A DNA stretch of 64,000 nt from Heracleum sosnowskyi (Eukaryota; Streptophyta; Magnoliopsida; Apiales; Apiaceae): positions 31,526,655-31,590,654 of the forward strand of contig CM061238.1 in assembly GCA_030848705.1 (NCBI GenBank), given 5' to 3'. Positions 9,877 through 20,793 of the stretch are shown piece after piece. The position numbers and the translations under genes are program-made. The first letter of the stretch is position 1; each line of letters begins with the position of its first letter. A model generated the notes under the pieces. It was not told where the DNA came from and did no database searches. It saw nothing but the letters and a program-made list of their open reading frames with translations.

Positions 9877-10828
9877 TGTTATACTGGATTTCGGTAATGG
9901 GCCCTAGACAGGTCCCTAAGTGATTTGGGCCTAGGGAATGAATTATATTTTGGAAAAGATTGGTGTGAGCTAGAATTAGGGCTCGCACCATGAGCTATGT
10001 TGAGCCCAAAATCCTTCTAAGTATGGTGGGCTCGCATCGTTAACTTTTGGTGAGCACCTATCCTTATGAGTTCTCACCTTAAGCAAGGGTTCTCACAAAG
10101 ATCTTATCATAATTGGGCTCGCTTCGCTAAAATGAATATTGGGCTCTCTTTCTTATGAGTTCACCTTGATGGGCTCGCGTCTTTATTTATGAACCCTCGC
10201 CCTAAGCTTATGGGCTCTCACCATTATGAAGTAATGGGCTCGTGTTACTTATCAGAAATGAGAATAATTGAACATAGGTGAGCTCGCACCACTTAAACTA
10301 CGAAAGGGTAATTTTCATATGTTTTGTGCGATGCGAGCCTGGCCAGCTCGCATCATGGGTGAAGCCCAAAATATGGAAATTCCTATTTATGGAATGTTTC
10401 TTGGTTGACACGGGATAGACCTGCAATCATGGAAAGAAATGCGGAGATGCCGCAAGATTGTAGGAAAACGTGTGAAGACCAGATTATTTATGGGAACATG
10501 AGGTGGATTGATAATCCTTGGACTATTTATGGGAACATGAGGAGGATTGATAATCCTTGAGCTATTTATGGGAACATAAATCTTGACTATTGTATGGGCT
10601 TGGACTGAATGGGCTTATTCAATAACTTGTTTTCCAAGAACTACGTGAGGCTTGATCCCTATATAAAGGGTTACGTAGGCACCTTGTATGATACACAATT
10701 GACACTCGGCAAAGAGCAAGAGAAAAAACCCATTCTCTATTCAATTTTCTGAGGAGTCATCATACAAGTCCAGCCACCACTCTCCATAAACCTCTAACAC
10801 ACTGTTGTACGAAATTCTCCTTACAACA
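9877..10828 (+). repeat. Solo LTR (952 bp) with target-site duplication
   Basis: The sequence starts tgttatactgg and ends cttacaaca, and is flanked on both sides by atata (9872-9876 and 10829-10833). A TATA-like ctatataaagg near 10659 and the following cytosine/adenine-rich leader suggest the strand. It carries many degenerate copies of gggctcgcacc from about 9976 to 10350. It also has a 39-bp tandem repeat in two and a half copies (10484-10575, core tatttatgggaacatga). There is no primer binding site or internal region on either side, so this is a product of LTR-LTR recombination. The TSD is low-complexity (TA-rich), which weakens it slightly. Confidence 0.75.
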
Positions 10829-10833
10829 ATATA

Positions 10834-11348
10834 TATATATACACTATTATATTAAAGACGGAACATTGAAAATTTTTGTAGTCCGTTTGTAGTCGGTTTG
10901 TAGTCACTCAATTCTCTATCCGATAGATCTTTCAAATTAAATTAATGAGAGTCGTCGGATATAATACTAAATATTTTGTAGTCACTCAATTCTCTATCCG
11001 TTTAATCTTTTAAATTAAATTAATGAGAGTCGTCGGATATAATACTAAATATAATATTCTTTCATTAATTAAATAAAGTAAACAACAAAAACACATTTGC
11101 TTCAAAGATTCAGACAAACAATCGAAGCGAAGCCCACTCCGGCCTAGACAAGCTCTGGCGACAATATTCTAAACACCCTCCACTAACAGAATCATCTGCT
11201 ACGCTCCACCATCGGAATCATCTGCTCTTTCATCAGCGGCTTTCAACACCCTCCACCAACGAAATCATCTGCTCAAATCCATAGATCATACTTGGAACGG
11301 AATCAATTATTATTAACGATTAATTTGTGCTGGAGATACATTAACAAG
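10834..11348 (+). other. Possible Helitron-like 5' region with a 78-bp duplication and a putative non-coding first exon
   Basis: The stretch begins tatacactattatattaaag. A 78-bp tandem pair follows at 10900-11055 (core gtagtcactcaattctctat). Then comes a more GC-balanced segment (about 11090-11348, with repeated catcatctgctc-like phrases) that reads like a plant 5' untranslated exon. It ends acaag|gtataa, a usable splice donor at 11349. The opening resembles plant Helitron 5' ends from memory, but the terminal TC is not clear because the solo LTR sits right at the edge. No protein is encoded. Taking this as exon 1 of the small-exon locus at 45120 is inference. Confidence 0.3.
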
Positions 11349-11486
11349 GTATAATTATGTTTTGTGTGTGTATGTATTCTGAGCTTAGGAGGGTTTTGTG
11401 AATTTTGAAAGCAACGATTTAATTATAACTCAACTTATCTGCCTTCAACTCAAACAGGATCCGATATTGGAATTTTGGGTGTCTTC

Positions 11487-11660
11487 CAACTTATCTGCTC
11501 TCCAATATGTGAGTCTCCGCAATTTATTAAAATCAGTTTCAAACTTTTTATGGTTTTGTGTTGGAAAATTAAATAACTCTGCTTTTATTGAGACTGGTCT
11601 TGAAATTTATTTAGTAATTGAATAAAGATTATAAATCTCACAAGTTTGTTTTGCTCTACC
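11487..11660 (+). repeat. Left outlier of the ~570-bp tandem repeat
   Basis: Bases 11487-11608 match the part of the monomer running from aacttatctgctctcc through gagtctccgcaatttatt to gcttttattgaga. The last ~50 bp before element E are not monomer-like. The array resumes at 36738 on the other side of E (cttcctctgtgttaagaatgc), so E inserted at the left edge of the array. Confidence 0.75.
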
Positions 11661-11665
11661 AATAG
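11661..11665. repeat. Target-site duplication of element E, left copy
   Basis: The pentamer aatag directly precedes the 5' LTR. The identical aatag follows the 3' LTR at 36733-36737, 25 kb away. This shows that the two outer LTRs belong to one insertion. Confidence 0.92.
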
Positions 11666-12235
11666 TGTAGTAACCCAAATTTTCAGGGTTTCTTAATATT
11701 ATTATTTAAATATTTTATTGTTTTTCTCAAAGAGGAGGAACGAAATTATGTGTGTATTTTATTTAAAAATGTTTGTGAAAGCTGGTTATTTTATCTGGGA
11801 AATTAGGTGCGAATTTCCTATTTATTTGAGTAATAAAAATAGTAATATGTATTTATTTGGAGTAATTTAAAAAGTTGCTGCAGTATGTGATTAAATGTTT
11901 AAATAATATTATGTGGATATGTGATGCAGTATTATGTGTAAAAAATTTACTTTTTGACAATTATTAGTAAATTTGAGCCCGGTATATTTGTTCTAAGTAA
12001 ATTAGTTTGAAATTCATTTAATTATGAATTTTGTGCATTTAAATTTTTTTAGAATAATTTTAGTATAAAAGAAATTTTATTAGTTGGATTAAATTATTTT
12101 AGAGATATTTCATTTAAATATTTTATTTTACAGTATCGTATTAGTTCCGCTAAATGCAGTCAGTGGGCTAATTAAAGTGATGAGCTGTTGTCGTTATCTA
12201 TTCTACCTAACCCGTTCTAATCCATTCCTAAACTC

Positions 12236-12246
12236 TATATATATAA
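12236..12246 (+). promoter_or_regulatory. Element E 5' LTR TATA box
   Basis: The run tatatatataa is followed after ~65 bp by a purine-rich stretch, then the only GC-rich block of the LTR (ccgccgttccg and similar). That order suits a promoter followed by a 5' leader, so R would begin about 30 bp downstream. The equivalent site in the 3' LTR is 18469-18479. Prediction only. Confidence 0.5.
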
Positions 12247-12309
12247 CACACACACACGTACAAAAGAAGAAACAAAAGAAAGAAAAAGAAGGAAAAGAAA
12301 ATCAGAAAA

Positions 12310-12545
12310 ACAAAACCCCCTTTTTCTTTTATCCAGCCGCCCCTTCCTTCTGTCAACAGAAAACGCGCCACCCTCCTCTTCCATTCTTCTCTCCGCGCGC
12401 GCGCCTTTCTTCTCCACTGGGTTCAACGCCGGCCGCCGCCGTTCCGTAAACTCTGCCGGAGAATCGTACAACCACCGCCTTCCTCCGTTGCCGTTCAGTT
12501 ACGGCCGGAAATCCCCGCCACCGCCATCTCAGTTCACTAAGCTTC
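12310..12545 (+). other. GC-rich leader-like island in the E LTR
   Basis: It is pyrimidine-rich and then CCG-rich (cgccggccgccgccgttccg near 12428), ending close to a possible splice donor, ttggtgg|gtgaga, near 12553. It contrasts with the AT-rich remainder and is kept in the 3' LTR (18543-18778). It resembles a plant gene 5' untranslated region and could be captured host DNA. This is inference. Confidence 0.4.
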
Positions 12546-12999
12546 GATTTGGTGGGTGAGAAATTAAACTCACGGCTTTTATTTGAATTGGGTTGTGTTG
12601 CTAATTCGATTATGTATGCAAGATGTAGTATAATTCGTTTTTCTTATTAATTGTGGTGATAATAATTTTGTTTTCTGTGATTTTGAGTGGCAATAATCGG
12701 AACTCCTATTAATCGTTTCGTTTATTACTCTATAGGTGGTTTATATAACTTCGTTTTTGTTGGTAATTAAGTATAATTCGTTTTGTTTAGTTATGTGATA
12801 ATTGTTGGTTAATTGAATTTCTTATGTGTATTTTGAATTTATGAATTATTTCGGATTATGAATAGTATAGAGATGTATGTTAAGTGTTAAGTACATGGAT
12901 TGTCAGAAATTTATAAAGGGTATATATTAGTATGTATTGTTATGATTGTGAGTTGTGTAGAAGCAAAGGATTGCTTGATTGCTTGTTTGGGTCGGTTGT

Positions 13000-14870
13000 A
13001 TTCCGACAGGTTAGTTCATTTTATAAAGGAGGTGCTGTCCGATTTTTATATAATTATTTTATAAATCTTATATTAATTTTATAAAAACTATTTGTGAACC
13101 AATGTGATATATGTGCTATAATGTATAAGAGTAAGTCGATAATACGTGCTAAGTGCCTATGTGAGTTATATGATTATACTATATTATTTTTGAGAATATT
13201 TTACAAGATATTTGAATTCAATTATGTGATAAGTGTAAAGTATTTGTTTTGAGGATTATTAATGAGAATTGGTGGAGTACTAGTTGTATATGATTTTATA
13301 TTAATTGTTAAGTGATCTCGGACTGTTAGTGGTAAAGCGAATTATATGTTGTAGGTATAGTGATAATTATAATGGTTAAATAGTTAGTAAGTACAAATAA
13401 GCTATATGTGTATTTGATCGGATTGAGTAATACGTATGTGGTGAGTTAAGTTATAAGTTGTCAGAGGTGTACAATAAGGTACTTTAATATAATTGAGATG
13501 GCAAATGATTTCTTAAGTGCTATGGTGGTAAGTTATATATTGCAATACGTGCTACGTGTTAAGTGTTCTATTTATATCCCTTTTTCGAGGATAAGCTGTT
13601 AGTTTATTTTCTTTTATATTTACTTCAAGTCAAGGCAGTTCATTTTCTTACTTGTTTACTACATGTCGAGGCAGTTTTATTATAGTATTACATATATAGA
13701 TTAAGAGTTGATTGGTTGTATTGTAAACAGGTGGATAGTCCTATTTACGAGTACTTCATGCCGAAATTTCTAAAAATCCCATGTATCTAAATTTATCTAA
13801 CTTAGTTGATTTCAATGATTTGAAGGCATGCTATGATTGTAATAGTTTATGTGTATATGTGTGGTCTGGCTACGTGCCAAGTATATAAGTATTTAACTTG
13901 AGGATTAATGATTTATTTCGAGAGAACGTATGAGTAGTTTAGAATAAGCAGTGAGGTTTTGGTTGGTTTTGATTGATTTTAATTAATCGAGTGATAATCA
14001 GATTTAAAGTATAATGATTGTTTTTCGATTCATAGATTTTTTATTCAAATTTTTATCAAAGGAAGACCAAATATTTTCCAAAAAGAGTTTCAACTTTATT
14101 ACGTGTCATGTGACTTGTGTAAATTGTTGTGGAGTCGTGAATGTATTATGATGATCTTTGGATTTGGTATGTGGTTAACCGAGTTTATAAATGCTATGAA
14201 AGGTTGGTACTTAGAGTCGGACTATTAATTGGTTTTTATGATTGTCTCGGGAGTTAAATGTTTATTTTCTAATAATAAGTTTGGTATTGTATAGTGGCAT
14301 ATGAATTGATAAGTTCTATGTGTTTGGATGATATATCGAGTTGAGTATGTTATTTTATAGTTGTGAGTTCAGGTTGATTAAGTTAAGTTATGTTAATATG
14401 TCAGTTTGTAATTTGACTCTTGATTGAGGTATTAGTTTAAAACAGGTGGATTGTTATATAAATAGAGGAAGTGCTGCCGGATTTCCGGCAGGACTAATAA
14501 ATGAATATTATTTGGAAATGGTATATGACATGATATGACAGTTTAAATGCATACGTGAACGAGATATGATTATGTGTTAAATGTGTAGCTAGTAATTTGT
14601 ATAATTATAGGAGTTATCAGTCCATCCATGTGCTATGTGTTACGTGAAGTATAGAAATTATGTGAATTAGTTATTTGACTTGCTACGTAATAAATGTTAT
14701 ATGTGATTGTTTATTTCTGGATAAAGTAACTGCAAGTCGAAGCAGATTATTTGAGTATTAAATAAATTGTGGATTGTTTGTGGATGATTAAGTTAGAAAG
14801 TTTTGGTGTTTTAAAACAGGGCAATGTCCACTTTACGAATAGGTTATGCCCAATTTTCTGTAGAAAATAT
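13000..14870 (+). repeat. Two degenerate motif families inside the E LTR
   Basis: Family 1 occurs four times, near 13008, 13728, 14441 and 14815. It has the form aaacaggtggat-agtcc-atttacgagta-cttatgcc-aattt, best seen at 14815 (aaacagggcaatgtccactt). Family 2 occurs three times, near 13617, 13655 and 14727, as tactgcaagtcgaggcagtt. The copies lie in the same orientation. No function is known to me. The matching copies in the 3' LTR run from about 33040 to 34910. Confidence 0.6.
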
Positions 14871-15149
14871 ATGCGCTTAAGTTTATAAACATTTATATTA
14901 CGTAGAAGTTATAGTGCGAAGGCTAAAGTACATCTTATATTTAACTATAGGAATAGTTGGGCGGGCACGATCTCGATAGTGCAGACTCGTAGCAACCGCA
15001 TATGCGCCGGACCCAAGAATTATCGGAATGGAAGATGGTGATGACGTGGGACGGAAGAAGAAGAGAGTCGTATTACTTTAGTTTTACGTAATAGCGAAGG
15101 ATCAGAGGCAAGTTTACTAACTCATACTCTTTTGTTTGGAGTATCATAG

Positions 15150-15310
15150 CAAGTTCTATACCTTCACTTATTGTTCAAGTGACAAGTTTCTTCAACTATT
15201 TTGCCAATATTACTTTCAACTCATACTGAAAGATTCATACCTCACTTACTGTTCAAGTGATATAATTCTGCAACTATTATGCAAATATTACTTTCAAGTC
15301 ATATTGCAAG
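15150..15310 (+). repeat. ~80-bp tandem pair in the E LTR
   Basis: The phrase ttcaagtgacaa/tata, then caactattttgcc/tgcaaatattactttcaa, occurs twice in succession. The same pair recurs in the 3' LTR near 35190-35345. Confidence 0.6.
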
Positions 15311-15584
15311 TGACATTCCTTATTACTTACACAAATGTTTTGACTCGCACAAATGCATGTTTTATTGCACATTGGTTATTATACAAATATTATGGAAGTA
15401 TGAATATTATGTTGTTACGAAATAAAATGTTTTACCCTGATGATACATTTCACGGTAATTAGGCCCATTCTTTTGGAAAACTACTTGTTAATATAAAACA
15501 AGTTTGGAAATGAATTATGCATTGAGCAGGATAACTAATGACCACAGGTTGATTTAAAAACTTGTGATAATATTTTTGGAAAGT

Positions 15585-15957
15585 AAAGTGGGGTTGGGAA
15601 TGCGTAAGAGAACCCCTTGACACGCGGTTCCAGCTTGATACGAGCCATTGTCAATAAGTGCTCCCGGATCCAAATTGTTGTTATAAAAATCTTGTTATGA
15701 ATACTGTGTGGAGGTTAAGTATGAACATCATCTTAACCTGTGTCATTTGATACCCATTTTATATAATAAAGTGGGGTTGGGAATGCGTAAGAGAACCCCT
15801 TGACACGCGGTTCCAGCTTGATACGAGCCATTGTCAATAAGTACTTCCGGATCCATATTTTGTTATAAACACTCTGTTATGTAAACATTGTGTATGGAGG
15901 TTAAGCATGAATGATCATCATCTTAACCTGTGTCATTTGATACCCACTTTACATATT
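15585..15957 (+). repeat. 183-bp tandem pair in the E LTR
   Basis: Two successive copies start aaagtggggttgggaatgcg, at 15585 and 15768. They share a long, nearly unchanged core (gagaaccccttgacacgcgg). The 3' LTR has the same pair at 35622 and 35809. The duplication therefore predates this insertion. Confidence 0.85.
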
Positions 15958-16693
15958 AAAAGGCCCAATAATTTGATAAGAAAAGTAGTATATTCAACAA
16001 TTATATTCTGTTTAGAAAAGAAACATATGATTTTAGAAACAATGCATTATATTCCATTCTTTATTTCAGATCTATATATATATATAAATTACTACCATGA
16101 TCGTTGGTTTACACAAGTGAAAAGTGCATTCTACTAAAAAGTTTTATTCATCAAAAGCTTGTTAAATTTCTAAAGTGGACACTGTTTATCATAAAAGTAT
16201 TTTTCTTATTGTATCTTATTATTATCTTGCTGAGCATTTCTTCCGCTCATACGTGCTTGTTTTATTTTGTTAACCCTCCAGTGAAAGATAGAGTGACATG
16301 ATTAAATCGTATAAGTTTGGAATGCGAAGAGACGAGATGCTGTTATGAAGATGAATTGATGTAGAGTATCTGGATCTAGTGTAAGGCTATTTGTATAAAT
16401 TTCATTTCTATTAAATATTATTATGTATATAATTAGTTTGGCCTAGTATACTTCTCATCGAAGTTATACTAGCGTTATAGGATATATGCAAAGAGATTGT
16501 TGTAAAGATGAACATTTTTATTTAATGGGATTTTGGATTCTTGTTTCTAGCACTATAACCTATAAAGATTCTTGGTAGAGTTGGGGTCGCAGATGTTATA
16601 TTTGTATTGGTTTAATATTTAACAGGTTGTTTTAATTGAGGTTTCCGCGTGACGACCAAATCCTCTGACCCCGGATTTGGGGGCGTTACAAGT

Positions 16694-16705
16694 TGGTATC
16701 AGAGC
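16694..16705 (+). promoter_or_regulatory. Element E primer binding site
   Basis: tggtatcagagc, followed by ag, lies three bases after the LTR end. It is complementary to the 3' end of initiator tRNA-Met. It proves that the 5-kb repeat upstream is an LTR. Confidence 0.9.
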
Positions 16706-17885
16706 AGAGTTATAGTAAACTAGAAACGAGAGTGTGTAGAAGTGTGTATAGTTATGTAAGAACGTAAGAGCTCATATAGAGTTCGTGTTGGACTATTGGA
16801 TATAGTACCAATGAGTAAGTTAAGATAAGGGTATTCGTTTGAGATAGATGCGCTGAGCTGGATAGAACTCCTCGCGACTATAGATGTCTATTGTAGAATG
16901 TGCAGAGGCTATTACGAGTCGACGATGACGTACAATTTTGATAATCTTAGGATGTGTAGCAGAAGAACTTAAAATCGAATGACGAGCCATCAGAGGAGCT
17001 GATAAAGAAGACATACCTGAAGACCTTGGCAATATTTTCCTTATTGAATTATATGACACTCCTTTAAGTTTCTAAAACCCTGTCAAGTTGTGATATTCGA
17101 ACTTCTACTTTTCTTCCATCAGGAATAACTCTATTATTGATAAATCATCATTTCCTCGTATTGTACCAGTAATTTCTTTTCTGGTTATTCTTTTTCTCCG
17201 GAATTAGTACCTTTGGAATCTGTTCAATTGTAATCCAGAGGTGTATCTGAGAATTTCTCATCAACTGATTGTTAATTTGATCTTAGACTCATTTTCTATT
17301 TCTCTCTCCAGCTGAGACGAACAACCCTATTATAGGGGACACAAGGACTATCTGTCTGTGTGATAGAAGTTTGATGGGACGCCATCACTTGTGTGTTGTG
17401 CAACACAAGAAGGTTAATTACCTTTAGTGATGTCTTAACTAAGACACGCAACATTGGTTCATTTGATCATATTGGTCTCTCAGTGATTCTTTTATTTCAG
17501 AAATGTTTGTTTTAAAATTCGTAATTCGATAACCACAATTGTGGGACATTCGTTATGATATATTTTTTCACTTCAAAATATCATGAAACTGATTATCTCA
17601 AATAATCTTGGAAGTATGCCAAGCAGGTTGGAATTAGTTGACCTTTGCGGTGGGATTACCAAGAGCTAAAAACGGATCAAGATGTGATTAGAATACTAGT
17701 AACATATAACGTGTAGTGGTACGACCAGATTTGCCCTATATAGAGGGACCGGTATAAATCCCAGACTAGAAAGAACAAGTATCAAAGATTAAAGAGTTAG
17801 TATTATTATGGATGCAACCAGAGTTGGAAGTTATAAAAAGAACCTTAGTGATTTCTTCAGCCGATTCCGAGGACGGAATCCTTAT

Positions 17886-17898
17886 AAGGTGGGTAGAT
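17886..17898 (+). promoter_or_regulatory. Element E polypurine tract
   Basis: aaggtgggtagat immediately precedes the 3' LTR start tgtagtaaccc at 17899. This is the expected position for plus-strand priming. Confidence 0.65.
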
Positions 17899-19523
17899 TG
17901 TAGTAACCCGAATTTTCAGGGTTTCTTAATATTATTATTTAAATATTTTATTGTTTTTCTCAAAGAGGAGGAACGAAATTATGTGTGTATTTTATTTAAA
18001 AATGTTTGTGAAAGCTGGTTATTTTATCTGGGAAATTAGGTGCGAATTTCCTATTTATTTGAGTAATAAAAATAGTAATATTTATTTATTTGGAGTAATT
18101 TAAAAAGTTGCTGCAGTATGTGATTAAATGTTTAAATAATATTATGTGGATATGTGATGCAGTATTATGTGTAAAAAATTTACTTTTTGACAATTATTAG
18201 TAAATTTGAGCCCGGTATATTTGTTCTAAGTAAATTAGTTTGAAATTCATTTAATTATGAATTTTGTGCATTTAAATGTTTTTAGAATAATTTTAGTATA
18301 AAAGAAATTTTATTAGTTGGATTAAATTATTTTAGAGATATTTCATTTAAATATTTTATTTTACAGTATCGTATTAGTTCCGCTAAATGCAGTCAGTGGG
18401 CTAATTAAAGTGTTGAGCTGTTGTTGTTATCTATTCTACCTAACCCGTTCTAATCCATTCCTAAACTCTATATATATAACACACACACACGTACAAAATA
18501 AGAAACAAAAGAAAGAAAAAGAAGGAAAAGAAAATCAGAAAAACAAAACCCCCTTTTTCTTTTATCCAGCCGCCCCTTCCCCCTGTCAACAAAAAATGCG
18601 CCGCCCTCCTCTTCCATTCTTCTCTCCGCGCGCGCGCCTTTCTTCTCCACTGGGTTCAACGCCGGCCGCCGCCGTTCCGTAAACTCTGCCGGAGAATCGT
18701 ACAACCACCGCCTTCCTCCGTTGCCGTTCAGTTACGGCCGGAAATCCCCGCCACCGCCATCTCAGTTCACTAAGCTTCGATTTGGTGGGTGAGAAATTAA
18801 ACTCACGGCTTTTATTTGAATTGGGTTGTGTTGCTAATTCGATTATGTATGCAAGATGTAGTATAATTCGTTTTTCTTATTAATTGTGGTGATAATAATT
18901 TTGTTTTCTGTGATTTTGAGTGGCAATAATCGGAACTCCTATTAATCGTTTCGTTTATTACTCTATAGGTGGTTTATATAACTTCGTTTTTGTTGGTAAT
19001 TAAGTATAATTCGTTTTGTTTAGTTATGTGATAATTGTTGGTTAATTGAATTTCTTATGTGTATTTTGAATTTATGAATTATTTCGGATTATGAATAGTA
19101 TAGAGATGTATGTTAAGTGTTAAGTACATGGATTGTCAGAAGTTTATAAAGGGTATATATTAGTATGTATAGAAGCAAAGGATTGCTTGATTGCTTGTTT
19201 GGGTCGGTTGTATTCCGACAGGTTAGTTCATTTTATAAAGGAGGTGCTGTCCGATTTTTATATAAATTATTTTATAAATCTTATATTAATTTGATAAAAA
19301 CTATTTGTGAACCAATGTGATATATGTGCTATAATGTATAAGAGTAAGTCGATAATACGTGCTAAGTGCCTATGTGAGTTATATGATTATACTATATTAT
19401 TTTTGAGAATATTTTACAAGATATTTGAATTCAATTATGTGATAAGTGTAAAGTATTTGTTTTGAGGATTATTAATGAGAATTGGTGGAGTACTAGTTGT
19501 ATATGATTTTATATTAATTGTTA
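17899..19523 (+). repeat. Element E 3' LTR, left part
   Basis: It matches 11666-13310 of the 5' LTR. A ~20-bp segment of the 5' LTR (near 12935) is missing at 19171. It ends abruptly at the element C 5' LTR. A TATA run lies at 18469-18479. The 90-codon frame 18410-18682 is the counterpart of the one in the 5' LTR and is not accepted as a gene. Confidence 0.92.
19152..19523 (+). repeat. Flank duplication left of element C (~372 bp)
   Basis: This segment of the E LTR, from ggtatatattag to ttaattgtta, is present again immediately right of element C at 32954-33346. Normal copia insertion duplicates about 5 bp; here about 390 bp are repeated. Both copies share two variants that differ from the 5' LTR (tataaattatt and aatttgataa against tataattatt and aattttataa). 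They therefore derive from this same LTR. Confidence 0.85.
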
Positions 19524-20633
19524 TGTAAAGCATAATGTAACATAAGATGTAAAAGAGATAACTACAACTCAACAAAGGACAAGACAGACAATAATATTAA
19601 CAGAAGCACAGGAATCCAGAATCAAAGAAGAAAAGGTAAACTCAAAAAATCAAAATACGTTATGTATTCTTGAAGTCCGTAAACAGGTCACGGAAAGAAG
19701 TTCATGAAAATGTTCAAGCCTCAGTGACAGCAAAAGAAACAAGACTTTCAAGACGACAGAAGTATGTGAATGATTTAGGTTTAAGTACGACGGGATTCCA
19801 GTATTTAATCGAAGCAACCAGAACGACAAAGGACTTATCAGCAGCATTGAATTGAAGACATAAAAGAAGAATTGATCAAGTGTTATTCATCTGTGAACCA
19901 GACCAGTTGCACTAGGTGACGGCACTAAAAAGATCAAGTTGTTTTATCGTCTCAGAAGAAATTGATACAGTCTAAAACTAGACACCCTGGAACTCAAAAG
20001 GATTTTCAAATGATTAAGTACAAAAGCAAAGGTTCGATGGTTTTTCATAAATGAAAACCATCGAATATGGTTAAGGAAATTCTTTAAGAAAACCATAATT
20101 AAGTATTTGTCATTCGATAGTTTTATAATAAAACTATCGAATGGAAAATACTTTTAATCCATTCGATGGTTTTTGAATTTGGGGAGCAGGTGGAAAGTTA
20201 CTTTGTTGATTGGTTGATGAAGATCTAACGGCCAAGAATAAACCAATTCTTTTGGTTCGATGGTTTTTCTAAAAAACAAGTCTACAATTACAACATAGGA
20301 AGAGTGTCTTCTTCAGTCGAGGTTATTTCACAGTAGCAATTACTAAGAGAGAGTTTGAGCCAGAGAGATTACTGAAGAAATTAATATTGCTCAGAACTTG
20401 ATCATTGTATTGATTGTGTATAACCTAGAACTCATTGAAGCTAATCTACGGATTAGAAATTGTAGCACCCCTCGAGGTTTATATTTATAAAAAGATATAT
20501 TCCCCGACTCTTGGTTTGATTTGGTGTGTTTGATTTCGTTATAGAACTGAATGATTAATCCGCAAACGAAATTGAATTATTTGTGAGTATCGTATTCAAC
20601 CCCCCCCCCTTCTACGATACTTTAGACCTAACA
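19524..20633 (+). repeat. Element C 5' LTR (1110 bp)
   Basis: It starts tgtaaagcataatg and ends gacctaaca. It carries inverted pairs of the motif ttcgatggttttt / aaaaaccatcgaa near 20034-20075 and 20122-20155, and single copies near 20160 and 20255. A C homopolymer near 20600 differs in length between the two LTRs. Confidence 0.93.
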
Positions 20634-20635
20634 AT

Positions 20636-20647
20636 TGGTATCAGAGC
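20636..20647 (+). promoter_or_regulatory. Element C primer binding site
   Basis: tggtatcagagc, complementary to initiator tRNA-Met, lies two bases after the LTR end. Confidence 0.92.
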
Positions 20648-20793
20648 TACTTGATTGACATACAAATCAGATCCGGTGAATGAGACCAAAATCAAATGTA
20701 GCGTGAAAATTCGAAGCAAATTTTTTAACTTTTAAAATTTTTCATTTAATTGAAATTTCTTGAATTTTAAACAATTTGAAATTTTCAGAAACC

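Larger units (their letters stand above)
11666..16690 (+). repeat. Element E 5' LTR (5025 bp)
   Basis: It is bounded by the left TSD and by the primer binding site at 16694. It is nearly identical over its length to the 3' LTR, with scattered single-base changes. It contains a TATA run, a GC-rich presumed leader (about 12310-12540), two families of degenerate internal motifs and a 183-bp tandem pair, described separately. The 90-codon frame at 12177-12449 starts upstream of the TATA run and is not accepted as a gene. Confidence 0.92.
16691..17898 (+). other. Element E internal domain, non-coding
   Basis: These 1208 bp lie between the LTRs. All frames are interrupted, and no capsid, zinc knuckle, protease, RT or integrase motif is visible. 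Near the 3' end, 17812-17900 reads ISSADSEDGILIRWVD-like residues, possibly a trace of an ancestral pol C-terminus or of the conserved purine-tract flank. A small inverted repeat (cttgtgtgttgtgcaacacaag) sits at 17390-17411 and might be a structured RNA signal. Confidence 0.75.

Noticed and set aside
12177..12449. 90-codon frame in the E 5' LTR, also present in the 3' LTR (18410-18682)
   Set aside because: It begins upstream of the TATA run, is low-complexity Lys/Glu then Pro/Ala, and its conservation follows from LTR identity.
15136..15462. 108-codon frame in the E LTR (also at 35173-35499)
   Set aside because: It overlaps the ~80-bp tandem pair, has no recognisable domain and lies in LTR sequence; conservation reflects LTR identity.
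16694..16705. tRNA-like sequences at the primer binding sites
   Set aside because: They match only the 3' end of tRNA-Met and adjoin LTRs, so they are primer sites and not tRNA genes.
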